Source: JBBDMU01 sp040905685 (GTDB taxonomy: Bacteria; Bacteroidota; Rhodothermia; Balneolales; Natronogracilivirgulaceae). From it: a stretch of DNA of 64,000 nucleotides. Position numbers and translations under genes: made by a program. The DNA is taken from contig JBBDRB010000100.1 of assembly GCA_040905685.1 (NCBI GenBank), positions 1 to 64,000 of the forward strand, written 5' to 3'. The notes beneath the pieces are model-generated. The model made no database searches. It was not told where the DNA came from and saw only the letters and a program-made list of their open reading frames with translations. Positions 24,992 to 32,751 of the stretch are shown here, piece by piece (position 1 is the stretch's first letter; each line of letters begins with the position of its first letter).

Positions 24992-26260
24992 TTATTCGTT
25001 AGGATTCCATGCCGAATCGACAAGTTTGCGTTGATTCCAGGTTCCTTTGGCCACTTCGGGAATGAAATTTTCAATCCCGTCAATGGGAAATTGCAGGGTT
25101 TTACCCAGCTGGGCAGACATATAGCAGCTCATCAGCAGCTCGGTGACCAGCAACCCGTCATCGAGACCCTCCGATGGGGGCCGGCCGTCAAGGAAAGCAC
25201 GCACCATATGGCGGTTTTCGTGCACATAACCATAAGAGGTAGGCTCATCGCTCATAACCGGCATCAGCCCCTGCTCGGCATTCTGTTTTTCGATCAGGTC
25301 CTCGCCTTCCTCTCCCTGCAATCTCCGGCTCAGGAAGATCTTTGCCTCCGTATCCAGGGTATTGGCCATCATGGAGTATTCCGGCCCGAGCACCTCAAAG
25401 GAATGACGCAAACCGGCCCCTACAAAGCTCCACGACGTTGTGGCTTCGGCAATGACCAGATCCCCCTCTTTGGTCTCATAGGTTATCTGCGCCGTGGCAT
25501 AATCTTCGGCGGGAGACCGGTCGTAATCGACCTCGCCATGGCTGGAAGAGCGCAGTTCCCCGGCATATTCCGGGCGCGTCCATTTCAGCGAGGCAATGCG
25601 CGCGGTTACGGCTTTCGGGGTGAGCCAGTCAGGCTCGCCGGGGCGGGTCAGCATGAACCGCCCGGCTTCTATGCTGTGGCACATCATATCGTTCAGGACC
25701 CCGCCACCCTGTTCGGCCCCGTTCCAAAACCACGGGCGGTGGGGTCCGCTATGCTCCTCGGCACACCGTGCCAGATAGGGTGATCCGCTCAGGGAGGCCC
25801 CCCGCTGCCAGAGAATATCCATGCTGCGGGTAATGGCCGGACAATAGACCTGATTTTCAAGATAACCGTGCAGCAGACCGGCGCTTTTGATCATGGAGGC
25901 GACCTGCCTGGCTTCTTTTACATTACGGGCAAGGGGTTTTTCCACGGCTATGCCGGTGAGGCCGGCCCGGCCGGAGACGACTTCTTCAACAATGCATTCA
26001 ATCATTTCCACCCGGTGATGATTGGGAGCGGCTACCCAGATGGCTTCGACCTTCGGATCCCTGACCATTTCAGCCAGATCCGAATACGTGGACGGTTCGC
26101 CCACATCAAGCTTTTTGCAGAGATCTGCCGTCTGCCTGGCCGTGCCGGCGTTGCGGCTGTATATGGCTGTGATATCTGCATTTCTTACGGCCTCAAAACT
26201 TCGAACGTGGAATTGCGTCATGAACCCACTTCCTACAAAACCTACTCCCAATCGCTTCAT
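24992..26260 (-). CDS. Gfo/Idh/MocA-family oxidoreductase
   Basis: NAD(P)-dependent dehydrogenase of 422 residues. The N-terminal Rossmann domain starts GVGFVGSGFMTQFHVRSFEA, followed by AIWVAAPNHHRVEM and the family motif AVEKPLARNVKEARQ (EKP at about residue 107). The C-terminal domain has YLENQVYCPAITRSMDIL, RPWFWNGAEQGGGVLNDMMC and the His of CHSIEAGRFML, typical of the active site. The substrate is probably a sugar or inositol derivative, but the family is too broad to say more. The gene is alone on its strand between the convergent permease and pyrH. Confidence 0.88.
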   Translation of the reverse strand: MKRLGVGFVGSGFMTQFHVRSFEAVRNADITAIYSRNAGTARQTADLCKKLDVGEPSTYSDLAEMVRDPKVEAIWVAAPNHHRVEMIECIVEEVVSGRAGLTGIAVEKPLARNVKEARQVASMIKSAGLLHGYLENQVYCPAITRSMDILWQRGASLSGSPYLARCAEEHSGPHRPWFWNGAEQGGGVLNDMMCHSIEAGRFMLTRPGEPDWLTPKAVTARIASLKWTRPEYAGELRSSSHGEVDYDRSPAEDYATAQITYETKEGDLVIAEATTSWSFVGAGLRHSFEVLGPEYSMMANTLDTEAKIFLSRRLQGEEGEDLIEKQNAEQGLMPVMSDEPTSYGYVHENRHMVRAFLDGRPPSEGLDDGLLVTELLMSCYMSAQLGKTLQFPIDGIENFIPEVAKGTWNQRKLVDSAWNPNE

Positions 26261-26357
26261 ATCCGAATATCCTTGTTATATGATGATTCAACTCGTATGA
26301 CAGGGCAATATACAGAAATATCGACAGGATTTAACTGGCAAAACCTGTTTCCGGCAG

Positions 26358-27068
26358 TTACCACTCCACCCTGGAGCCAATCCTCTCCTTCTGGATCACT
26401 CTCATCAGGTTGCCTTCCACATCCATATTAAATATGATGATCGGGGTTTCGTTATCCCGACAGAGGGTAAAGGCGGTGAGATCCATGACGGACAGCCTTT
26501 TTCTCAGTATTTCATCGCCGGTAATCGTGTCGAACTTAACGGCGTCGGGATTTTTTTCAGGATCCGAATCATAGATGCCGTCGACGCGGGTACCCTTGAG
26601 AATCACGTCGGCTTCTATCTCTATAGCACGCAATGAGGCGGCCGTGTCAGTGGTGAAATACGGGTTGCCGGTGCCGGCCCCGAAAATGACCACCCGGCCC
26701 TTCTCCAGGTGACGAATGGCACGCCTCCGGATGTAGGGTTCGGCAATTTGCTCCATACGGATAGCCGACATGATGCGCGTTTGCACCTCTTTGCGTTCCA
26801 GGGCATCCTGCAGGGCCATGCTGTTGATCATTGTAGCCATCATGCCCATGTAATCACCCTGAACGCGGTCCATGCCCAGCGTGGCTCCCCGCACCCCCCG
26901 GAATATATTGCCGCCGCCTATTACGATGGCTATTTCGGCTCCGGTCTGCTGTGCATTCTTAACTTCTTCAGCGTATTGCTCTAAAACACCCGGATCAATG
27001 CCGTGACCCTGCTTGCCTAGTAACGATTCTCCGCTGAGCTTGAGCAGTACTCGGTTATACGTTTTCAA
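26358..27068 (-). CDS. pyrH: Uridylate kinase
   Basis: Hexameric bacterial UMP kinase, 236 residues, making UDP from UMP. The amino-acid-kinase fold signatures are RVLLKLSGESLLG at the start, AIVIGGGNIFRGVRG, RVQGDYMGMMATMINSMALQ, VVIFGAGTGNPYFTTDTAAS and LKGTRVDGIYDSDPEKNP. I set the start at TTG 27068, where homology begins and which gives the normal length. The frame is open to 27128, but that extension lies across the tsf terminator. rpsB-tsf-pyrH is a familiar order, but here a strong terminator separates tsf from pyrH, suggesting partly independent transcription. Confidence 0.94.
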   Translation of the reverse strand: MKTYNRVLLKLSGESLLGKQGHGIDPGVLEQYAEEVKNAQQTGAEIAIVIGGGNIFRGVRGATLGMDRVQGDYMGMMATMINSMALQDALERKEVQTRIMSAIRMEQIAEPYIRRRAIRHLEKGRVVIFGAGTGNPYFTTDTAASLRAIEIEADVILKGTRVDGIYDSDPEKNPDAVKFDTITGDEILRKRLSVMDLTAFTLCRDNETPIIIFNMDVEGNLMRVIQKERIGSRVEW

Positions 27069-27110
27069 TGGATGGGGGGTTAAGTTCAGTAATATATTCC
27101 GAAACAGGAT

Positions 27111-27142
27111 AAAAAAAAAGGCTGCCAAAATCAGGCAGCCTT
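27111..27142 (-). terminator. Intrinsic terminator after tsf
   Basis: Read leftward, perfect 9-bp arms AAGGCTGCC and GGCAGCCTT surround a 7-nt loop and lead into a run of nine T. This is a textbook rho-independent terminator 10 bp after the tsf stop codon and 43 bp before the pyrH start. Confidence 0.92.
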
Positions 27143-27151
27143 GTAAGCTAT

Positions 27152-27985
27152 TCAGTCATGTTCGCCAAGCTGGAAGCGTTTGAACGAGAGCAGCTCCGGA
27201 GCACCCTGGCTCTTCAGATACTCCCCTACCGTTACGCTGCCGTCTTTAACGAATTTTTGTTCTAGCAGCACACGTTCTTCATAAAAGCGCCTGATCTTCC
27301 CCTGAGCGGCTTTCTCCGCAATCGCTTCCGGTTTGCCTTCATTCATCATCTGCTCTTTGGCAATTTCCAGTTCCTTCTGGATCAGGGAATCGTCGACCCC
27401 TTCACGGTCTATGGCAATGGGTTGCATGGCGGCGATTTGCATAGCTACATCCTTGCCGATATCCTTATCCTTCAGGGCACTGCCGAATTCGACAAGCACG
27501 GCGAGCTGGTTGCCCGGATGCATGTAGATAACCACTTCCCCTTTGCTTTTGATGAGTTCAAAACGGCTGACATCAATTTTTTCCCCAATTTTACCAACCA
27601 TGTCCTGCAATTTGTCGAAAACCTGGGTGCCGTTCAGTTTTTCTTTTTTGAATGCATCAAGATCGGTAAGCTCTTTTTCATACACGAGATCGGCAAAGGC
27701 ATTGGCATCACGAATAAACTCGTCATTTTTAGCCACGAAATCCGTTTCGCAATTTAATTCAAGGGCGACGGCTTTTTTGCCGTCTTCAGAAAGCCGGCTG
27801 ACGATAATACCCTGATTGGCCTCCCGGTCGGCGCGTTGTTCAGACACCTTCTGGCCTTTCTTGCGGAGCAGCTCTATGGCCGTATCCATATCACCGTTGG
27901 ATTCATTCAGCGCTTTCTTGCAATCCATCATACCGGCGCCGGTACGGTCGCGCAGTTCTTTTACATCTGATGCTGTTATACTCAT
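27152..27985 (-). CDS. tsf: Translation elongation factor Ts
   Basis: Guanine-nucleotide exchange factor for EF-Tu, 277 residues. The N-terminal UBA-like module VKELRDRTGAGMMDCKKAL is followed by the core contact motif LNCETDFVAKNDEF at about residues 76-89, and the dimerisation segments KGEVVIYMHPGNQLAVLVE and MQIAAMQP. The C-terminal module has VLLEQKFVKDGSVTVGEYL. It follows rpsB by 39 bp on the same strand, the classical rpsB-tsf operon, and ends at a strong terminator. Confidence 0.97.
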   Translation of the reverse strand: MSITASDVKELRDRTGAGMMDCKKALNESNGDMDTAIELLRKKGQKVSEQRADREANQGIIVSRLSEDGKKAVALELNCETDFVAKNDEFIRDANAFADLVYEKELTDLDAFKKEKLNGTQVFDKLQDMVGKIGEKIDVSRFELIKSKGEVVIYMHPGNQLAVLVEFGSALKDKDIGKDVAMQIAAMQPIAIDREGVDDSLIQKELEIAKEQMMNEGKPEAIAEKAAQGKIRRFYEERVLLEQKFVKDGSVTVGEYLKSQGAPELLSFKRFQLGEHD

Positions 27986-28024
27986 CTCGTCTCTTTTTTT
28001 AATTAAGCTTGACCGGACACAGAC

Positions 28025-28882
28025 CTAGGAGTCTTTTCGCTCGGATCCACCCGGTTTGTCAGAAATCGTTTTACGGCGGGTACGTCTTTTCCTGGTTGGT
28101 TTTTCACTATCCTCAGGCACCAGTTCTTGCCCTTCGGCGCCTTGCTCTTCCTTCTCCATGGATTCAAGAGCGAACTGCTCTTCCTGATAGGATTCTCTTT
28201 CGGCAGCCCCTTCGATAATCGCATCGGCTATATTGGAGGAGATAAGCTGAATGGCCTTAGCCGCATCGTCGTTCGATGGAATAATGTGATCGGGAACATC
28301 CGGATCGCAATTGGTGTCTACCATGGCGATAATAGGGATGTTGAGTTTGAGGGCTTCATTGACGGCGATATTTTCCTTGACAATATCCACTACAAACAAG
28401 GCACCGGGCAGCCTGGATATTTTTGAAATACCCGACAGCACTTTGGTTAATTTTTCCTTTTCACGGGTGAGCATCAAACGCTCTTTTTTGGTGATGCTTT
28501 CAAATGTGCCGTCCCTTTCCATCGCATCAATTTCTTCCATACGGGAAATGCTTTTCCGGATGGTTACAAAGTTGGTCAGCATCCCACCGAGCCAGCGGTC
28601 GGTTACATAAGGCATATCGCAGCGCTGAGCTTCGGTCCGTATGATCTCCTGGGCTTGTTTTTTGGTGCCCACAAACAACACTTTCTTGCCGCTGCGGGAA
28701 ACTTTCACGATCTCATCGAGCGATTCCTGCAGCAGTTCCCGGGTCTTGTTCAGATCAATGATATGAATCCCGTTGCGGTGCATGAAGATAAATTCCTTCA
28801 TTTTGGGATTCCAACGGCGGGTGAGGTGGCCGAAATGGGCGCCCGCCTTTAATAGTTCTTCAATAGATGCTGCCTGTGCCAT
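28025..28882 (-). CDS. rpsB: 30S ribosomal protein S2
   Basis: S2 protein of 285 residues. The diagnostic parts are LLKAGAHFGHLTRRWNPKMK near the N-terminus, IIDLNKTRELLQESLDEI, VLFVGTKKQAQEII, RWLGGMLTNFVTIRKSI and LPGALFVVDIVKENIAVNEA, then IIAMVDTNCDPD and IPSNDDAAKAIQLI. It is longer than E. coli S2 because of a charged C-terminal tail rich in Glu, then Lys/Arg (TRKRRTRRKT). A 129-bp spacer upstream, without a terminator after rpsI, holds a nested inverted-repeat structure that may be a leader. Confidence 0.97.
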   Translation of the reverse strand: MAQAASIEELLKAGAHFGHLTRRWNPKMKEFIFMHRNGIHIIDLNKTRELLQESLDEIVKVSRSGKKVLFVGTKKQAQEIIRTEAQRCDMPYVTDRWLGGMLTNFVTIRKSISRMEEIDAMERDGTFESITKKERLMLTREKEKLTKVLSGISKISRLPGALFVVDIVKENIAVNEALKLNIPIIAMVDTNCDPDVPDHIIPSNDDAAKAIQLISSNIADAIIEGAAERESYQEEQFALESMEKEEQGAEGQELVPEDSEKPTRKRRTRRKTISDKPGGSERKDS

Positions 28883-28910
28883 AGTAATATGATGTTTTGA
28901 GTTAATCCTC

Positions 28911-28986
28911 TATGCGGGTCATCCCTGAAAGCAAACCCCGCCTGAAATTTTCAGAGTCAGGGCACCCGGCCTCAGGTCACCGCATA
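28911..28986 (-). promoter_or_regulatory. Candidate structured mRNA leader of rpsB
   Basis: Three nested perfect inverted repeats fill the spacer before rpsB. The outer arms are TATGCGG and CCGCATA (28911-28917 and 28980-28986). The middle arms are CCCTGA and TCAGGG (28923-28928 and 28957-28962). The inner hairpin has CTGAA and TTCAG around 3 nt (28942-28954). The structure ends 28 bp before the rpsB start, where an autoregulatory leader would sit. Ribosomal protein S2 autoregulates through its leader in other bacteria; that this one does so is inference. Confidence 0.45.
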
Positions 28987-29011
28987 TGTGTGGTTGTAAA
29001 CGTGAAAAAAA

Positions 29012-29398
29012 TTAACGCTTGGAGAACTGGAATTGTTTCCTTGCTTTTGGCTGACCGTACTTTTTACGTTCGACCATGCGATCGTCACGGGTAAGCAGAT
29101 TGTTGGTCTTCAGCCTGGTATGCAGTTCCGGATCCAGGGTATTTAAAGCGCGGGCTATGCCCAGCTGAACGGCATCGGCCTGACCGGTGGTTCCGCCGCC
29201 TTTGACATTCACTTTAATGTCAAATTTCCCTTCGGTCTCGGTGGCCCGGAAAGGCAGGGTAATGATATTCTGATGCGAAGCCAGGGTAAAGTATTCGGTC
29301 ATCGGTTTCTTGTTGATGATGACCTCGCCTTTGCCCGGCTGGATGTATACACGGGCGGTAGATGTTTTTCTTCGCCCAATGAAATTAGATTGTGCCAT
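29012..29398 (-). CDS. rpsI: 30S ribosomal protein S9
   Basis: S9 protein of 128 residues, normal length. The N-terminal NFIGRRKTSTARVYIQPGKG, the central VNVKGGGTTGQADAVQLGIA with RALNTLDPELHTRLK, and the conserved basic C-terminal tail (DDRMVERKKYGQPKARKQFQ, ending FSKR) that reaches the decoding site are all present. It follows rplM by 3 bp, the universal L13-S9 operon. A T run follows the stop codon but has no stem before it, so read-through towards rpsB is possible. Confidence 0.97.
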   Translation of the reverse strand: MAQSNFIGRRKTSTARVYIQPGKGEVIINKKPMTEYFTLASHQNIITLPFRATETEGKFDIKVNVKGGGTTGQADAVQLGIARALNTLDPELHTRLKTNNLLTRDDRMVERKKYGQPKARKQFQFSKR

Positions 29399-29401
29399 GT
29401 A

Positions 29402-29845
29402 TTAGAGCTCTATTTTTTCAGGTCGCTGTGCCGCCTGGTTGTGGACCGGCCCGGCGTAAACTTTGAGATTGGTAAGGAGTTTCCGGCCAAGTTTATTTCT
29501 TGGCACCATTCCTTTTACAGCCTTTTCAACCAGGCGTGTGGGATGTTTTTCCAGCATTTCCTCGGGAGTTGTGGTTTTCACGCCACCGGGATATCCGGTA
29601 TGCCGGAAATATTCCTTGTCCTGCATTTTTTTCCCGGACAGGGTCACTTTTTCGGCATTGATAACGATTACGTTATCGCCGGTATCCATATGAGGAGTAA
29701 ACTCAGGTTTGTTCTTGCCTCTCAGTATTCCGGCCACCACACTACTCAGGCGGCCCAAAGGCTGCCCTTCAGCGTCAATAAGGACCCACTTCTTATTAAT
29801 GTCTTTTGGTCTTGCTGAAAATGTTTTAAAACTTTGTGTATCCAC
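29402..29845 (-). CDS. rplM: 50S ribosomal protein L13
   Basis: L13 protein of 147 residues, first gene of the L13-S9 operon. Signatures are KKWVLIDAEGQPLGRLSSVV, GDNVIVINAEKVTLSGKKM, YFRHTGYPGGVKTTTPEEML and AVKGMVPRNKLGRKLLTNLK, then VYAGPVHNQAAQRP. The N-terminal MDTQSFKTFSARP is the form common in Bacteroidota relatives. A plausible promoter lies 42 bp upstream. Confidence 0.97.
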   Translation of the reverse strand: MDTQSFKTFSARPKDINKKWVLIDAEGQPLGRLSSVVAGILRGKNKPEFTPHMDTGDNVIVINAEKVTLSGKKMQDKEYFRHTGYPGGVKTTTPEEMLEKHPTRLVEKAVKGMVPRNKLGRKLLTNLKVYAGPVHNQAAQRPEKIEL

Positions 29846-29886
29846 AATAATAAATTGGTTACAAATGATATATCGTCAAGTTTCCT

Positions 29887-29915
29887 AAGATAGCCCTATT
29901 TGAAAAAATTTGCAA
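29887..29915 (-). promoter_or_regulatory. Candidate rplM promoter
   Basis: On the reverse strand, TTGCAA (29915-29910) and TATCTT (29892-29887) are separated by exactly 17 bp. Each matches the sigma-70-type consensus at four of six positions. A start site near 29880 would give a leader of about 35 nt before rplM. Confidence 0.4.
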
Positions 29916-29947
29916 CAAATAATTCGGCCCATCCCCCGGTTCCCGGT

Positions 29948-31138
29948 TCATTTTCTATCGGTCACTTCGCCGGGCTCCCCGTTCCGGGCAACTGCTTTCC
30001 GCGGTGCCGCGGTTGGGTATCGAGAGCGGGAGAATCCACCAGGAATCCCCGTCTTGGATAACGCAACCTGATAGACCTGAATTCTACGTGCACGGAAACT
30101 TCCTGCACTGGATAATAAATAAAACTTCCACATCCGGTAGAACCGATCGGAGTACTGCTCTTTCAGCTGGCTCCAGTTTGCATCGAAGTTTTTAAACCAG
30201 GCCATCAGGGTAGGGTCATAACCGGCCCCTATGTTCTGCCAGTCTTCAACGGTGAAAAGCCCCTCGAGCGACGATCCAAGCTGCTTGATGGAGGGCAGCA
30301 TGGAATTGGGGAAAATATAACGGTGGGTCCACGGGCTGGCGCCGCGCAGGGATATATTGCTGCTGATGGTCTGCAGTAAAAACAGGCCTTTCTCGTCAAG
30401 GCAACGGTCGGCAACCTGCATGAAAGTCCGGTAGTTCTTTTTACCTACATGCTCGATCATCCCCAGGGAAACGATGTGATCGAAACGCTCATCCAGGTCC
30501 CGGTAATCCTGCAGCCGGATCTCTACCGGCAGGCCCCTGGTCATTTCACTGCCCAAAGCAACCTGTTCCTTCGAAATGGTTACTCCCACGACATCCACTC
30601 CGTACTTTTCGGCCGCATAGGCGGCAAAACTGCCCCATCCGCACCCGATATCCAATACACGCTGACCCGGCCTCAGATCCAGTTTCCGGCAAACCAGGTC
30701 CAGCTTCGCTTCCTGGGCTTCATCCAGGTTGGCGGCGTTATCCCACACCGCACAGGTATAGGTCATTCGTTTATCCAGCATAGCCCGGTACAGATCGTTG
30801 CCCACATCGTAGTGGCGCTTGCCAATCTCAAAAGCCCTGGACACTTTCTGCAGATTGAAAACCTGGGCGCGAAGCAGTTCGAACATCGTATGCCAGTCCT
30901 GTTGAATGGTATGCTGCAGTCTGGCCATGATCACCCGGTAGAAAAATTCATCCAGGTTCGGTACGTCCCACCAGCCATCCATATAGGATTCGCCCAGACC
31001 GAGCTCTCCCTGGGAAAAGACCCGGGAAAAAAGTCTTTCATCGTGAACCTGGATATCATGCGAACGCTTCCCGTTTATTTCAATTCCGGCCGTCTCCAGC
31101 AGGTATTCAGCTTTCTCCTTCAATTTTTCTCTCTTCAT
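29948..31138 (-). CDS. cfa: Cyclopropane-fatty-acyl-phospholipid synthase
   Basis: SAM-dependent enzyme that methylenates unsaturated acyl chains of membrane phospholipids, 396 residues. The N-terminal lipid-binding part contains LFSRVFSQGELGLGESYMDG and WWDVPNLDEFFYRVI. The methyltransferase domain has YTCAVWDNAANLDEAQEAKL, the SAM motif LDIGCGWGSFAAYAAEKYG at about residues 164-182, GVTISKEQ, and SLGMIEHVGKKNYRTFM with the active-site bicarbonate region. I start at ATG 31138 (MKREKLKEKAEYLLE), which has GGAG upstream and matches family N-termini; a GTG lies 30 bp further up in frame. Confidence 0.93.
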   Translation of the reverse strand: MKREKLKEKAEYLLETAGIEINGKRSHDIQVHDERLFSRVFSQGELGLGESYMDGWWDVPNLDEFFYRVIMARLQHTIQQDWHTMFELLRAQVFNLQKVSRAFEIGKRHYDVGNDLYRAMLDKRMTYTCAVWDNAANLDEAQEAKLDLVCRKLDLRPGQRVLDIGCGWGSFAAYAAEKYGVDVVGVTISKEQVALGSEMTRGLPVEIRLQDYRDLDERFDHIVSLGMIEHVGKKNYRTFMQVADRCLDEKGLFLLQTISSNISLRGASPWTHRYIFPNSMLPSIKQLGSSLEGLFTVEDWQNIGAGYDPTLMAWFKNFDANWSQLKEQYSDRFYRMWKFYLLSSAGSFRARRIQVYQVALSKTGIPGGFSRSRYPTAAPRKAVARNGEPGEVTDRK

Positions 31139-31218
31139 ATAGCCTGTTCTCCATGTATTTAGTTTCACCCATGACCGTAAACAAATATATAAAACAATAT
31201 GCCGGGTAAAATCAATAC

Positions 31219-32736
31219 TTAATGCTTTTTATATTTCCTGCGCAGTACGGATCCGGAAAACCTCTCCTGCAGGGAGCCCTTTTCCATTACGGCCGCCCCG
31301 TTGACCAGCACCCAGTCGAATCCTGTCGCCAGGCGGTGTGGATCGCCAAAGGTAGCCCGGTCTTTGATCCGTGCAGGGTCAAAGATCAGGATATCGGCAG
31401 CATACCCTTCCCTCAGGTAACCCCGCGGGATCTCAACCCGTTCGGGGTCGTCGAGTTCCAGGGTGGAGGCCGGCAGGCCGGTCATTTTGCGAACGGCTTC
31501 CTCCAGGGTCAGGTATTTTTCTTCGATGACGTATTTGCGGATGATTTTGGCAAAGCTGCCATATCCCCGAGGATGCTGCATGGAGGGGCTGCCGTCGGAA
31601 GCGATCATGACATGGGGGTCGGCAAGGAAACGCCGCATCACGCTTTCATCCATGACGAAATAGGCCGCACTTCCTCCACGGGGCCCAATATCATCGATCA
31701 ATACGTCTTCAAAGGGCTTGCCAAGGGAATCGGCAATTTCGGCGAGGGTCATCCCCGTCCATGGATGGGTCCCAAACAGGGTCGCCTCCGGACCGTTGCG
31801 CCTGTTCACCCGGTTTCGCAGGTATTCTGAAAGCTCATCGCGCCGGGTACGTACGGCCTCCTGAAAATGAGGGGGCCGGGCCCAGGCGGGAAAAACGATA
31901 CCGATGCCGGTGTAGCTGGCCGTATAGGGGTACAGATCGGCGGTCACCGGCAGGCCCTCCCGGCGCGCTTCACTCAGCAGTTCCAATACAGCGCCGGCCC
32001 GCTCCGGGTCATCGGCAAAGACAATTTTCAGGTGGGAGATATGGATCCTGGCCCCTGAGCGGCGGCCCGTCTCCAGCAGCTCGCGGACAGAGGCCTCGAT
32101 GCGGTCATCATCCTCGCTGCGCATATGGCTCATGAACAGTTCGCCCGGCACGGCTATGGCGGCAAGCTCCTCCAGATCCGCATGCCGGCCCGGGTCGTAT
32201 TCCAGTCCGGTGGTCACCCCAAAGGATCCGGCTTTCATGGCCTGCCGGATCAGCGTCTGCATGCCGGCCGTCAGCGGAGCGCCGGCCTGCCCGCGCACCG
32301 AGGCATGGCCGGAAAAATGAAGGACATTGACCCCGGTGCCCTGTTCATCCACCCGATCCATCCAGCCGGCCACATCTCCTGCGGCCGGACTCCGCCCATC
32401 CTGTCCCAGGCTGATGGTCGTAACGCCCATGGATAAAAAATTGGCAAACTGTGGGGTTTGCAGTGGGTTGCCGTGGGCATGGGTATCGATGAAGCCGGGC
32501 GTCACCGTTCGTCCACCGGCCTGAATGATCCGTTTAACCGATGGCTCCGACACCTCCCCGATTTTTTGGATCACCCCGTCACGGATCAGGATATCGGCCT
32601 CATAGGCCGGGGATCCGCTGCCGTCTACAATACGGCCTCCGGTGATAAGCAGGTCATATTCGCCGGCCGGACCGCTAAACCGGGCGGCACCGCCTATCAG
32701 CACCGGGATGAGCAAACATCGGATCAACCAGGACAT
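31219..32736 (-). CDS. Exported amidohydrolase of the D-aminoacylase type
   Basis: Metal-dependent amidohydrolase of 505 residues, most like N-acyl-D-amino-acid deacylases. A short N-terminal hydrophobic segment (IRCLLIPVLIGGAARFSG) suggests export. The metal site starts with TPGFIDTHAHGNP (HxH at about residues 80-82) and continues with GVTTGLEYDPGRHADLEELA, FMSHMRSED, RIHISHLKI and IASDGSPSMQHPRGYGSFAK with the final Asp. The C-terminus has GYAADILIFDP and the usual VLVNGAAV. It follows serA by 15 bp, at the end of the purF-engB-serA run. D-amino-acid substrate is a family-based inference; other N-acyl substrates are possible. Confidence 0.85.
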   Translation of the reverse strand: MSWLIRCLLIPVLIGGAARFSGPAGEYDLLITGGRIVDGSGSPAYEADILIRDGVIQKIGEVSEPSVKRIIQAGGRTVTPGFIDTHAHGNPLQTPQFANFLSMGVTTISLGQDGRSPAAGDVAGWMDRVDEQGTGVNVLHFSGHASVRGQAGAPLTAGMQTLIRQAMKAGSFGVTTGLEYDPGRHADLEELAAIAVPGELFMSHMRSEDDDRIEASVRELLETGRRSGARIHISHLKIVFADDPERAGAVLELLSEARREGLPVTADLYPYTASYTGIGIVFPAWARPPHFQEAVRTRRDELSEYLRNRVNRRNGPEATLFGTHPWTGMTLAEIADSLGKPFEDVLIDDIGPRGGSAAYFVMDESVMRRFLADPHVMIASDGSPSMQHPRGYGSFAKIIRKYVIEEKYLTLEEAVRKMTGLPASTLELDDPERVEIPRGYLREGYAADILIFDPARIKDRATFGDPHRLATGFDWVLVNGAAVMEKGSLQERFSGSVLRRKYKKH

Positions 32737-32751
32737 GGGTGCGGGGCTGGG

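Noticed and set aside
27069..27128. 20-codon upstream extension of pyrH
   Set aside because: It lies across the tsf terminator and its T tract; the UMP kinase pattern starts at TTG 27068.
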